NCBI GenBank assembly: GCA_947589185.1
Contig: CANQCK010000001.1
Span: 248,001 to 312,000, forward strand
Source of the DNA: an uncultured Clostridia bacterium
GTDB taxonomy: Bacteria > Bacillota > Clostridia > Oscillospirales > Ruminococcaceae
Reading direction: 5' to 3'
Length of the DNA stretch: 64,000 nucleotides
Part shown: positions 35,997 through 45,410 of the stretch, piece by piece
Layout of the letters: the number at the start of each line of letters is the position of its first letter
How positions within the stretch are numbered: position 1 is the first letter of the stretch
Program-made: the position numbers and the translations under genes
The notes under the pieces: model-generated
Database searches by the model: none
Seen by the model: the letters and a program-made list of their open reading frames with translations, nothing else
Told to the model about the DNA's origin: nothing

Positions 35997-36875
35997 TTAT
36001 AGCTTTTTAGTAAAGTTTCCGTCCACTTTTACTCCCTCTTCAAAAATGAAAAAGGCTTCCTTATCATAAGTATGTACAATTGATTTTAACCTGTCTACCT
36101 CGTATTTTGAAAGACATACGCACAAAACCTTTGTCGCATCATTTGTAAACGCTCCCTTACCGTCCCAATAAGTTATTCCTCTTTCAAGCTCGTTGAATAT
36201 ATGAGTTTCTATCGGTTTTGTTTCTGCCTTTGTAAAAATCAAGGCTTTTACACTTATATTCTGCTGATGCATTTTATCTACCACTATTGAATAAAAAACC
36301 ACCGATATAATAGAATATGCTACAATTTCAAAAGGAAAATTCAATAAGCACAAGAGAAATATTATAAAGTTAATTACTATATTTACCTTGCCAAACGACA
36401 TATTTTTATACTTCTTAGTAAAATAAATACCAAGAACATCAATCCCACCTCCGGAGGAAGTCGATATAAGTATAAGCCCTGTTCCAACTCCTGCAATAAT
36501 ACTTCCGATTAGGCACGAGGTTAGAATATCTTCAAAAATCGGCTTAGCTATCGTTATGAACGATAGTGCCGCAGTCATCGTAATTACAGTAATAATTGTC
36601 TTTAATAGAAATTTCTTGCCTATTGATTTTAATGCTAAAATTAATATTGGAATATTCAGAACGAAGTAAAGCAAACCTGCCAAATCAAAATTACCCATGT
36701 TAATGCCCAGAACATTAATTATAAACGTTCTGATCAACTGGCATAGACCATACAATCCTCCGGTATATAAACCAACAGGAGTTATAAACAAATTTATACC
36801 TATAGCATACAAAAAAGAACCTATTATCGCAATAAAAATTTTTAATGTCTCACTTTTTTTCCATGTTGAAAACAT
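35997..36875 (-). CDS. YitT family membrane protein
   Basis: A 292-residue protein with five or six membrane helices in the first 190 residues (FIAIIGSFLYAIGINLFI, GLYTGGLYGL, IIAGVGTGLILISTSSGGG) and a soluble DUF2179-type C-terminal domain (GITYWDGKGAFTNDATKVL). YitT proteins are common in Firmicutes; transport or regulation has been proposed but no substrate is established. Single gene, convergent to asnB and 16 bp from the methyltransferase remnant on its other side. Confidence 0.88.
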   Translation of the reverse strand: MFSTWKKSETLKIFIAIIGSFLYAIGINLFITPVGLYTGGLYGLCQLIRTFIINVLGINMGNFDLAGLLYFVLNIPILILALKSIGKKFLLKTIITVITMTAALSFITIAKPIFEDILTSCLIGSIIAGVGTGLILISTSSGGGIDVLGIYFTKKYKNMSFGKVNIVINFIIFLLCLLNFPFEIVAYSIISVVFYSIVVDKMHQQNISVKALIFTKAETKPIETHIFNELERGITYWDGKGAFTNDATKVLCVCLSKYEVDRLKSIVHTYDKEAFFIFEEGVKVDGNFTKKL

Positions 36876-36891
36876 TATATTAACCCCGAAT

Positions 36892-38020
36892 CTATTTAAA
36901 ATACATATACAACTGACATTTTATCATTCCGTTATAAAGTTTTCTACGCTTGTCAACTTTCTTTCCAAAGAACCTTTCAAACTCCTCATGAGGTGTAATT
37001 ATATAGCATGGACGTTCCTTAGACGGATTTAATCTGTCACCCAGCTTTTTATAAAGCATTTCTGCGTCCTTTATTTCTAACATTCTTTCGCCGTAAGGAG
37101 GATTGCAAAAGGTAATCGAATTTTCAGGCTGATTAAATCTTGATATATCAGACTGCTTGATAGTCAGCTTTGAACCCACTCCTGCTTTTCTGGCATTAGA
37201 CTGCGTAAGCTCAACGGCATCAGCATCAATGTCAAAACCGAATGCTTTAAATTCACCCAGTCTGTCAATTGACTCAAGTGCCTCAGCTCTGGCGTCAGCC
37301 CAGACCTTATCGTCTATCTGTGACCATCTCTGTGCTGCAAAATTTCTCCTCAACCCGGGAGCAATATTTAACGCCTTATATGCCGCCTCTATCAAGAAAG
37401 TTCCGGAACCGCACATAGGGTCTGCAGCTATACTGTTTGAACGCACTCTCGCCAGATCAACGATTCCTGCCGCTAAGGTCTCCTTTATAGGAGCCGCATT
37501 TGAGTTTCTTCTGTAACCCCTTTTATGAAGCCCCGCACCGGATGTATCAAGAAAAATTGTCGCAATATCTTTGTGAATTGAAAACTGAACCTGATGTATA
37601 GGTCCGCTCTCATCAAACCAGTTTATTCCGTATACACCTTTTAATCGCTCAACTATTGCTTTCTTTATTATCGACTGACAATCGGGTACACTGTGTAAAG
37701 CAGAGTTCAGAGAATATCCCTTAACCGGAAAAGCGTCCTGCTTTTCCTATAAAATTCTCAAACGGCAGACTTTTTACACCTTGAAACAGCTCCTCAAAGC
37801 TCTTAGCTTCAAATGAGCCAATCTCTATCAGTACCCTTTCTGCCGTTGAAAGCCAAATATTTGCTTTGGCAAGCGTATTAAAATCACCGTCGAAGGAAAT
37901 TCTTCCGTCTGTGACCTTTAGATTTTCACCGCCGATTTTTTTTATTTCATATGACAGCACGCTCTCCAACCCAAACAGGCACGGACAGCTAAGTCTTATT
38001 AATTTATCCATTTTTATCAT
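36892..38020 (-). pseudogene. Frameshifted THUMP-domain rRNA guanine-N2 methyltransferase (YpsC/RlmL-like)
   Basis: The N-terminal part (38020 down to 37721) gives LSCPCLFGLESVLSYEIKK and a THUMP-type domain, then hits TAA. The rest is intact in another frame from about 37740 to 36892: VKGYSLNSALHSVPDCQ, SGAGLHKRGYRRNSNAAP, the SAM motif ADPMCGSGTFLIEAA and FCNPPYGER. Together they make about 375 residues, the normal family length, so one frameshift explains the break. It falls at 37728-37748 inside GGAAAAGC-GTCCT-GCTTTTCC, a perfect 8-bp inverted repeat. It is either a true mutation, a hairpin-induced sequencing error, or less likely programmed frameshifting. Confidence 0.85.
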
Positions 38021-38055
38021 AATGGCTATTCACCTCACAAAAGTGAATAGCCATT
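38021..38055 (-). promoter_or_regulatory. 13-bp hairpin covering the methyltransferase ribosome binding site
   Basis: On the minus strand AATGGCTATTCAC and GTGAATAGCCATT form a perfect 13-bp stem with a 9-nt loop, and the start ATG follows directly. The site GAGGTG straddles loop and stem. There is no T run, so it is not a terminator. Folding would block initiation; heat, a ligand or upstream translation could open it. Confidence 0.65.
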
Positions 38056-38075
38056 CTCCTTTATTCAGTTTCTTT

Positions 38076-40307
38076 TTAGCAGGAGGTACAAACAGCGGGA
38101 ATATTTGACGCTTTATACCACCCGGTAGCCGTTGACCAACATCTTGAACCGGCTATCATTCCCGACCTTGTACAGTATTTTAGCTGCTGTACATTATCAG
38201 GAACTTCAAAGTCTGTCTTTGATGAAGAATTAGCTATATCTCCGAAAATATTTTTCCAGATAGCTCCTATATTCTGATACTCGCTTGACGAAATCTGCTT
38301 AGCCTTCTTAGCATATCCTACCCATACTCCGCTTACATAAGACGGCGAACAGCATACAAAGGTAAGATTGTGCCACTTATCCGACGTACCCGTTTTTCCG
38401 ACTAAATCAACATTGCTAAGTCTTGCATAACGACCCGTACCGTTTGAATTAGTTATTACCGTCTGCATCATACGGTTCATAACAAACGCTGTTGACTTGT
38501 CAATCGCCTGCTCAGGCTCATACTTGTTCTCGTAGATAACGTTTCCTTCTCTGTCCACCATTTTTGATATAAATGTAGGTTCAAAATACTGACCGCCGTT
38601 TCCGAACATCTCATAGGCAGCTACTAGCTCCTCTAAAATAAGTCCGTTTGTCAAAGCTCCAACTACCATAGGAGAGTAGTTCGGGTCTTTATTTATATCA
38701 AGCGTTGATATGTGAAGCGTGTTTTGAAGGAAATTATAACTGTACGAAGGCGTCAGCTTTTCAACTATCTGAGCAGGTGCAGTATTGAGCGATCTGTATA
38801 TCATTTCAAATGTGAAATAGTTGTTATAAGACCAGTTGCTGGTTCCACCGTATTCAGAATAGTTTATAGGCCATTTTTCAGTAGTGTTGTCTTTTTTCGT
38901 TATAGTAATAGGTCTGTCATTAAATATAGTCGACCATGTTATCAGATCCTTGTCAAGTGCCGGTGCATATGACGCAATTGGCTTAATAGACGAACCCGGC
39001 TGACGGGCTGACATCGTTGCAATGTTCCAGCCTCTTGATACCTTTTTCTTTCCTCTTCCGCCGACAACTGCTTTTACTCTTCCCTTATAGTCCATTGCAA
39101 TAAACGCACTCTGCAGTTTATCAGAACTCAGGGTGTAGTTTGTAAAGTTAGAAGCGTCTAAAAACTTTTTTTCAACCTTAGACTGCATATTGAGATTTAC
39201 ATTTGTATTTATCGTATATCCGCCGGCATTAAGCTTCTCCTCTGCCTCTTCGGTTGAAATGTCATCATACTCTGCAATTCTGTCAACAGCTTCATCTAAA
39301 GTTGCGTCAACATAATATGAAGTCACACCGGTGTTCTGATATTTTCCAACGCTTACAGTATCATCGCTTGAATAGTTCTTATCACCTGTTATTACTAACT
39401 TCTCTGCAAGTGCTTCTTCATATTCGTTCGTTGAAATAGCACCGTTGTCAAGCATACATTTTAAGTTAAAATCGTTTGCTCTTCCTACGTTTTCATCATA
39501 ATTGTCATAGGGATTATAATCACCAGGCGATGGAGTTATAGCAGCTAAACTTGCAGCTTCTTTAATTGAAAGATCTGAAACATCCTTTCCAAAATAGAAG
39601 TTAGCGGCAGCCTGTACTCCTGCAACATTGTTTCCGAGAGGCACTATGTTTAAATATGCCTCTAAAATCTCCTGCTTTGTATAAGCCTTTTCCACATTTA
39701 TAGAACGGAAAATCTCTCGGATCTTTCTTGCCATACCGCCTGTTCCGCTTGTTGCGTTATCGCCGGTTATGTTCTTTATAGTCTGCTGAGTTATAGTCGA
39801 ACCGCCCTGCCTTGTATCATAGAAATGCAAAATCAGATTTGCAAATGAAGCAAAGGTTCTTTTAAAGTCAACCCCGTCGTGCATATTAAAACGCTCGTCC
39901 TCAGAGCATACAAAAGCATCACAGACATACTTTGGAATATCTGAATAATCTACCCATATTCTCTTTTCACCGTTAGCATTAAGTGAATAATACAGAGCAT
40001 ATTTTTCAGAGTCCTCATCATTCTTGTCATAATCAGGATTGTTTGCAAGCAGTCTTGTAGTATAAGACATCTCAACATTCTCCAGATTGACCACGTTTGA
40101 TGAATCTGCAAAATTTAAAATATATATAGTAAGAGCAGTCGCAAGAATAGAACCCGTAATCACGACAATTAAAAACATTGAAAGAATAATCGTTCCAATA
40201 ATTCTTAGTATACGAACAATAGGCTTCTGCCTTTTCTTATTCCTGCGACCCTTTACGGTATTTCTATTTGAACCGCCAGACATATTTTTGATGTTGTCCT
40301 TCTGCAT
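38076..40307 (-). CDS. pbpA: Class A penicillin-binding protein (PBP1A family)
   Basis: A 743-residue bifunctional peptidoglycan synthase. After a basic cytoplasmic start, a membrane helix spans about 31-58. The GT51 domain has CSEDERFNMHDGVD with the catalytic Glu, QGGSTITQQ and RKIREIFRS. The transpeptidase domain has GSSIKP (SxxK), RSLN and KTGTS. It polymerises lipid II and crosslinks peptides on the outer face. The C-terminus ends in a short Cys-containing tail (CTRSGMIAGSRC). AAAGGAG lies 13 bp before the ATG. The upstream gene is ahcY, 119 bp away. Confidence 0.93.
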   Translation of the reverse strand: MQKDNIKNMSGGSNRNTVKGRRNKKRQKPIVRILRIIGTIILSMFLIVVITGSILATALTIYILNFADSSNVVNLENVEMSYTTRLLANNPDYDKNDEDSEKYALYYSLNANGEKRIWVDYSDIPKYVCDAFVCSEDERFNMHDGVDFKRTFASFANLILHFYDTRQGGSTITQQTIKNITGDNATSGTGGMARKIREIFRSINVEKAYTKQEILEAYLNIVPLGNNVAGVQAAANFYFGKDVSDLSIKEAASLAAITPSPGDYNPYDNYDENVGRANDFNLKCMLDNGAISTNEYEEALAEKLVITGDKNYSSDDTVSVGKYQNTGVTSYYVDATLDEAVDRIAEYDDISTEEAEEKLNAGGYTINTNVNLNMQSKVEKKFLDASNFTNYTLSSDKLQSAFIAMDYKGRVKAVVGGRGKKKVSRGWNIATMSARQPGSSIKPIASYAPALDKDLITWSTIFNDRPITITKKDNTTEKWPINYSEYGGTSNWSYNNYFTFEMIYRSLNTAPAQIVEKLTPSYSYNFLQNTLHISTLDINKDPNYSPMVVGALTNGLILEELVAAYEMFGNGGQYFEPTFISKMVDREGNVIYENKYEPEQAIDKSTAFVMNRMMQTVITNSNGTGRYARLSNVDLVGKTGTSDKWHNLTFVCCSPSYVSGVWVGYAKKAKQISSSEYQNIGAIWKNIFGDIANSSSKTDFEVPDNVQQLKYCTRSGMIAGSRCWSTATGWYKASNIPAVCTSC

Positions 40308-40426
40308 AATAATGCCCGATCTCCTTTCTCACCAGTATATCTATCTTTATAATCATTTCTATTATATCACACCATAATTTGAATGTAAAGACTGATAAAT
40401 CAAATCCAACTCTAACATAAAAACAT

Positions 40427-41671
40427 CTATACTTCCCAGCTTGAAAGATACTTCTCCTGTTCAGGAGTAAGGCTGTCAATTTCAAGACCCCAAAATTTAA
40501 TTTTACGCCTTGCTACCTCATTATCAACACTTTTCGGAACATCTATAATTTTTTCTTTCAGCTTATCCCTATTCTCCACAAGATACAAAGCACTCAGTGC
40601 CTGAATGGCAAAGCTCATATCCATAATCTCAGCAGGATGTCCGTCGCCTGCGGCAAGATTAACCAGCCTTCCTTCTGCAATAACATTCAGCCAGTTTCCA
40701 TTAGGAAGCTTATAGCCCATGATATTGTTTCTTGCCTGCTTTGTCTCAACAGCCAGCTTTTTGAGCCCTGCAACGTCTACCTCACAGTCAAAATGTCCAG
40801 CATTGCACATAATTGCACCATCTTTCATATTCATAAAAGCTCTCTCGGTTATTACGTCCTTACAGCCTGTAACTGTAATAAAGAAATCGCCTGTTTTTGC
40901 CGCTTCCTCCATTTTCATAACCTTAAAGCCGTCCATAACAGCTTCCATAGCCTTTATAGGGTCTATTTCAGTAACGATAACTGACGCTCCCATACCCTTA
41001 GCTCTCATAGCAACTCCCTTGCCGCACCAGCCATAGCCTGCTACAACTACGTTCTTTCCTGCGACAATAAGATTAGTCGTTCTGTTAATCCCGTCCCATA
41101 CGGATTGACCTGTTCCGTATCTGTTGTCAAAAAAATGCTTGCAGTCGGCATTATTGACAAGCACCATCGGGAACTTTAAAGCGTTATCATTGTTCATAGC
41201 AATAAGCCTTATAATTCCTGTAGTAGTTTCTTCACAGCCGCCTATAACATTATCAATAAGCTCGGGATACTCGTTGTGAATAAGATTTACAAGATCTCCT
41301 CCGTCATCGATAATAATGTTAGGTCCTGCCTTAATCACTTCGCTTGTGTGACGGTGATATTCTTCTTCACTCGCATTATACCATGCGTATACATTAAGAC
41401 CGTCGTGAACAAGTGCTGCGGCAACATCGTCCTGCGTTGAAAGAGGATTGCTGCCTGTAATGTACATCTCAGCACCTCCTGCTGCCAAAACCTTACACAG
41501 ATACGCCGTTTTAGCCTCAAGATGAATAGAAAGTGCAATTTTTATACCCTTAAAAGGCTTCTTCTCACCGAACTCCTTTTCTATGCTGTTCAAAAGAGGC
41601 ATATTTGCCCTTACCCAGTCAATTTTCGTTTTTCCGCTTTTCCAAATACTTTCGTTTCTTATTTCACTCAT
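40427..41671 (-). CDS. ahcY: Adenosylhomocysteinase, short archaeal-like form
   Basis: A 414-residue SAH hydrolase: substrate residues in IALSIHLEAKTAYL, the NAD motif VVVAGYGWCGKGVA, and NAGHFDCEVD. The central segment reads DNRYGTGQSVWDGI, as in archaeal and Thermotoga enzymes, and the C-terminal Lys-Tyr extension of the long bacterial and eukaryotic forms is missing (it ends YLSSWEV). Some short relatives prefer S-inosylhomocysteine, so the substrate could be SAH or SIH. Family certain, substrate slightly open. AAGGAGTATAAA precedes the ATG. Confidence 0.92.
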   Translation of the reverse strand: MSEIRNESIWKSGKTKIDWVRANMPLLNSIEKEFGEKKPFKGIKIALSIHLEAKTAYLCKVLAAGGAEMYITGSNPLSTQDDVAAALVHDGLNVYAWYNASEEEYHRHTSEVIKAGPNIIIDDGGDLVNLIHNEYPELIDNVIGGCEETTTGIIRLIAMNNDNALKFPMVLVNNADCKHFFDNRYGTGQSVWDGINRTTNLIVAGKNVVVAGYGWCGKGVAMRAKGMGASVIVTEIDPIKAMEAVMDGFKVMKMEEAAKTGDFFITVTGCKDVITERAFMNMKDGAIMCNAGHFDCEVDVAGLKKLAVETKQARNNIMGYKLPNGNWLNVIAEGRLVNLAAGDGHPAEIMDMSFAIQALSALYLVENRDKLKEKIIDVPKSVDNEVARRKIKFWGLEIDSLTPEQEKYLSSWEV

Positions 41672-41686
41672 TTTATACTCCTTAAT

Positions 41687-42121
41687 TTAAAACTCTACAT
41701 TCAGATTGTCATTGAATACATTATATAATTCAGGAAAATCTCTTTTTGTTCTTGCAGGTCTGAAATCCCTGTTTACAAAGCAATGAGACGTCTTACCGAC
41801 TGCCGACAGCTTGTCCGCTGTAAGATTAGTAATCCTATACTCCACTGAAAACCTTACGCCGTTGAAGTCCTTTAACATTGTGTGGATTTCAAACTCATCA
41901 TCAAATCGTATAGGGTGTTTATACTTGCATTCCGCTGACAGCACGGGAATCATAAGCCCCGACTGCTCAACTTTAGAATACGGATAGCCTATATACTCAA
42001 GCCAATAAATTCTGGCTTCCTCCATCCATCTTATATAATTTGAATGATGTACAATGCCCATTCCATCGGTTTCATAGTAATATGCCTTTCTTGAAAAGGG
42101 TTTGTAATTGCTTTCGCTCAT
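41687..42121 (-). CDS. Acyl-CoA thioesterase, YbgC/4HBT family
   Basis: A 144-residue hot-dog-fold thioesterase. The catalytic pattern is YYYETDGMGIVHHSNYIRWMEEAR: the Asp with the following HHxxY is the YbgC/FadM signature. The start is the ATG at 42121 with GGAAGGA; an in-frame TTG at 42139 precedes that site. It lies 15 bp ahead of ahcY. It probably hydrolyses acyl-CoA or acyl-ACP; the substrate is not predictable. Confidence 0.88.
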   Translation of the reverse strand: MSESNYKPFSRKAYYYETDGMGIVHHSNYIRWMEEARIYWLEYIGYPYSKVEQSGLMIPVLSAECKYKHPIRFDDEFEIHTMLKDFNGVRFSVEYRITNLTADKLSAVGKTSHCFVNRDFRPARTKRDFPELYNVFNDNLNVEF

Positions 42122-42226
42122 TTGTATAGATCCTTCCAATACGAAAAGTATAATTTGTTTTTCTATATATTATTATATATTCTTTACTATTCTTTGTCAA
42201 TTAAGAATGAATAATGCAAAGCACAA

Positions 42227-42259
42227 AAAATGCAGACAGTTTTAAACTATCTGCATTTT
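42227..42259 (-). terminator. Terminator of the GH5 gene
   Basis: AAAATGCAGA / TCTGCATTTT with an AGTTT extension, followed on the minus strand by TTTTTTGTGC. Confidence 0.8.
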
Positions 42260-42263
42260 ATTT

Positions 42264-43658
42264 CTATTTAGCAACAGTAAAAGTTACAGTTTTTCCTCGC
42301 TCTGTAAACGTACCTTCAATAGTATCCTGCTTGATGATTTCACCTGTCTTCGCATCGCTGCCTTCTTTTTCAATGACCTTTATATCCAAGAAGTCTCCGT
42401 ATTTTTCTTTTACCTCGTCTATCTGTCTGCCGACAAAATCAGGAAGCTGAATCATCTTTGTATCTTCAGTTATATCGTCAGCAGGCTCTTTTTCTTTCGG
42501 ACGCTCAACAGTGTAATCCTCTCCGCTTGAAGCCTTTTTCAATGCGTCAAGCAAACCGTCTGTTCTCCATTCATAGGTTTCCCTGTCAACCTCTTCGCCG
42601 TTATCCCAGAAAAATGTTGCAATACCTAAGTCAGTACACTTCTTTACAACGCTCTCGCACCAATAAATCCTGCTTACATCTTCAGCCGCTGAGTTTACTC
42701 CGTATTCACCGAGAATAACAGGAACTCCATTGCTTATAAATTTATCGTTCAGCATATCAAACAGCCTGTTAAGCTCACTTATTTCAGCCTCGCTTCCCCA
42801 GGTTGCAGGATCTCCGTTAATGCAGAACTGCCAAGGCGTATAATAATGAACTGACAAAATGCATCTGTCAGCAGTATCCTCAGGCATTACAACTCCCGTA
42901 CATGACTTTGTAATATCAGTCCAATAGCCGGCTATAAGAAGATGCCTTTTTTCATTGTTTCCGCCCGAGCTTCTTATAAGATTAACAAACTCCTGATTGA
43001 TTTTATTCACAATCTCAAATCCCTTATCCTCTGAGACATTATCAAAACCAACCTCGTTCATCGACTCGAACACAAGATAATCGGAATAATCCTTAAACCT
43101 TTCGGCAATCTGCTTCCAGATAGCCTTATATTTTTCCATAACGCCGTCATAATCCTTGTCAGCATTTTTGATCCAAGCACCGCACTCTAAATCGTCTCCT
43201 CCGTCATGGTGGAGATTGATAATAACGTACATTCCACAGCTTCTTGCATAGTCGACAATCTCCTGAACCCTGTTCATCCAATCCTCGTCGATCTTATAGT
43301 CGGGAGCCTCTCCTAAATGATCTCTCCAGGTAACAGGAATACGCACAGATTTTACTCCGTCCTTCTTCAGGGACTCAAAAAGAGCCTTTTTAGTCTTTGG
43401 ATTGCCCCAAAGAGTCTCATCTACCTTTTCAGAGCTTTCGTCAACTCCGCCATCACCGTTTCTGTCTGCATTGCAGACATCAAGCGTGTTGCCAAGATTC
43501 CAACCAAGACCCATATCCTTTACAATCTCAGTTGACGCCATATCACGGATTTTTCCGTTGTCAACCGCCTCTGAACCGCCTTTATCACCGCAGGCTGTTA
43601 AGCTTGTTAAAGCCAGAACAACCGACAAAATCAGCGGCAGAATTCTTTTTAAATTCAT
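42264..43658 (-). CDS. Secreted GH5 endoglucanase lipoprotein with C-terminal PASTA domain
   Basis: A 464-residue lipoprotein (lipobox TAC, Cys23). Residues about 45-375 are a glycoside hydrolase family 5 barrel: WNLGNTLD, IRIPVTW-like SVRIPVTW, INLHHDGG, acid/base Glu202 in SMNEVGF, HYYTPW, and nucleophile Glu317 in ILGEYG. It should cleave beta-glucans at the cell surface. Residues 65-77 (DRNGDGGVDESSE) insert an EF-hand/dockerin-like calcium loop right after the first barrel strand. Residues about 401-464 form a PASTA domain, usual in PBPs and Ser/Thr kinases, which may hold the enzyme near peptidoglycan. AGGAGGGATTACTT precedes the ATG. Confidence 0.9.
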   Translation of the reverse strand: MNLKRILPLILSVVLALTSLTACGDKGGSEAVDNGKIRDMASTEIVKDMGLGWNLGNTLDVCNADRNGDGGVDESSEKVDETLWGNPKTKKALFESLKKDGVKSVRIPVTWRDHLGEAPDYKIDEDWMNRVQEIVDYARSCGMYVIINLHHDGGDDLECGAWIKNADKDYDGVMEKYKAIWKQIAERFKDYSDYLVFESMNEVGFDNVSEDKGFEIVNKINQEFVNLIRSSGGNNEKRHLLIAGYWTDITKSCTGVVMPEDTADRCILSVHYYTPWQFCINGDPATWGSEAEISELNRLFDMLNDKFISNGVPVILGEYGVNSAAEDVSRIYWCESVVKKCTDLGIATFFWDNGEEVDRETYEWRTDGLLDALKKASSGEDYTVERPKEKEPADDITEDTKMIQLPDFVGRQIDEVKEKYGDFLDIKVIEKEGSDAKTGEIIKQDTIEGTFTERGKTVTFTVAK

Positions 43659-43811
43659 AAGTAATCCCTCCTAATATAAATATGCTTTTTTAGTAAGTAA
43701 GATTTATTCCATTTGCAATAAATATTTAGAATCTTTAATTAACAAACGGCTCTGTGATAAATGTCAGTATTATAATCTAACATTTCTCTACAGAACCGTA
43801 TTTAACATCAG

Positions 43812-45386
43812 CTAAATCATACTATCTTCCCAGCAAGACGGCGCTTCTATACCCAGAACCTTTGCTACCGTAGGAGCAACATTGGAAAGTCCATAGTTTC
43901 CGTCTTTGATGGTGTATTCAGTATTCTTATCGTAAATGATGAAAGGAACTCTGTTAAGCGAGTGTGCCGTTCTTACCTGAATTTCTCCCTTTTTGTTCTT
44001 TTCAAGCATTTCGTCGGCATTTCCGTGATCGGCTGTTATCATAATTGTACAGTCGATGTCCTCACAAGCCTTGATAAGCCTTGAAAGCCCCAAATCAACT
44101 GACTCAACGCCGATAATAGTTGCCGCCATACTTCCTGTGTGACCTACCATATCGCCGTTCGGATAGTTACACCTCAGAAAATCATATTTTCCCGACTTAA
44201 TAGCTTCAATCAAATCGTCAGTGATCTCCGCTGACTTCATCCAAGGTCTCTCGTCAAACGAAACCTTGTCAGAAGGTATCTCTTTCCACGTTTCCAGCTC
44301 TTCGCTGAACTTCTCAGACTTATTTCCATTCCAGAAGTATGTAACGTGTCCATACTTTTGAGTTTCAGAAACAGCATAAGAACTCAGCCCGTTTTTAACA
44401 AGCAGTTCTGAAAGCGTATTGGTGATTTCAGGAGGGCTTACCAGATATTTGTTCGGCAAATTCAAATCTCCGTCATATTGTAACATTCCTGCAAAAACAA
44501 CATTCAGCTTTGGCCCTCTGTCAAAGAAAGTGAACTCCTCGTCGTCAAACGCCATAGAAAGCTCAATAGCCCTGTCTCCTCTGAAATTAAACAGAACCAC
44601 GCTGTCATTTTCAACTATCTTTCCGACAGGCTCTCCGTTTTCAGCAATAACAAACGGGGGCAGATCCTGATCGATTACTCCCTCATTTTCTTTTCTGTAA
44701 GTTTCAATGGCGATTGTTGCATTGTCAAACTGCCTGCCCTCGCCCAAAACATGAGTTTTCCAGCCAAGCTCTACCATTCCCCAGTCAGCCTGGTATCTAT
44801 CCATAGTTATCTTCATTCTTCCGCCACCGGAAGCGATCTTAGCGTCAAATGTACTGTCATTCAACTCGCTCATACAAGTTTCAAGCTCGTTGATATATTG
44901 AAGCCCAGATGTCGCCGGAACATCTCTGCCGTCTAAAAGAACGTGGCATCTTACCTTAGATACGCCCTGCTCCTTCGCCTTTTTAATCATTATCTTTAAA
45001 TGCGAGATGTTAGAGTGTACATTTCCGTCTGAAAGAAGTCCGATAAAATGAAGTGTAGATGAGTGCGATTTTACATTCTCAACGACTTCGCCCCAAGTTT
45101 CGCTTGCGAACATCTTTCCGCTTTCGATAGACTCATTGACCAGCTTTGCTCCCTGTGAATAGATCTGTCCGCAGCCAAGAGCATTATGTCCTACCTCGCT
45201 GTTTCCCATATCGCCGTCGGTAGGAAGTCCAACAGCGTCACCGTGTGCTTTTAATGATGTGTTCGGACATTCCTTTAGAAGTCTGTCAAGAGTAGGAGTG
45301 TTTGCCTCTGTAACAGCGTCGCCAAGACCCGTAATACTGTTTCCAATACCGTCCATTACTACTAAAATAACAGGTTTTTTTGCCAT
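43812..45386 (-). CDS. gpmI: 2,3-bisphosphoglycerate-independent phosphoglycerate mutase
   Basis: A 524-residue dimanganese GpmI of the alkaline phosphatase superfamily, interconverting 3- and 2-phosphoglycerate. VVMDGIGNS carries the first metal Asp, GNSEVGHNALG the catalytic Ser, HVLLDGRDVP the substrate loop, and TADHGNADEM and RTAHSLNRVP the remaining metal ligands. Third in the pgk-tpiA-gpmI run, 24 bp after tpiA. Confidence 0.96.
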   Translation of the reverse strand: MAKKPVILVVMDGIGNSITGLGDAVTEANTPTLDRLLKECPNTSLKAHGDAVGLPTDGDMGNSEVGHNALGCGQIYSQGAKLVNESIESGKMFASETWGEVVENVKSHSSTLHFIGLLSDGNVHSNISHLKIMIKKAKEQGVSKVRCHVLLDGRDVPATSGLQYINELETCMSELNDSTFDAKIASGGGRMKITMDRYQADWGMVELGWKTHVLGEGRQFDNATIAIETYRKENEGVIDQDLPPFVIAENGEPVGKIVENDSVVLFNFRGDRAIELSMAFDDEEFTFFDRGPKLNVVFAGMLQYDGDLNLPNKYLVSPPEITNTLSELLVKNGLSSYAVSETQKYGHVTYFWNGNKSEKFSEELETWKEIPSDKVSFDERPWMKSAEITDDLIEAIKSGKYDFLRCNYPNGDMVGHTGSMAATIIGVESVDLGLSRLIKACEDIDCTIMITADHGNADEMLEKNKKGEIQVRTAHSLNRVPFIIYDKNTEYTIKDGNYGLSNVAPTVAKVLGIEAPSCWEDSMI

Positions 45387-45410
45387 TTGAATTTCTCCTT
45401 AATCTCTATA

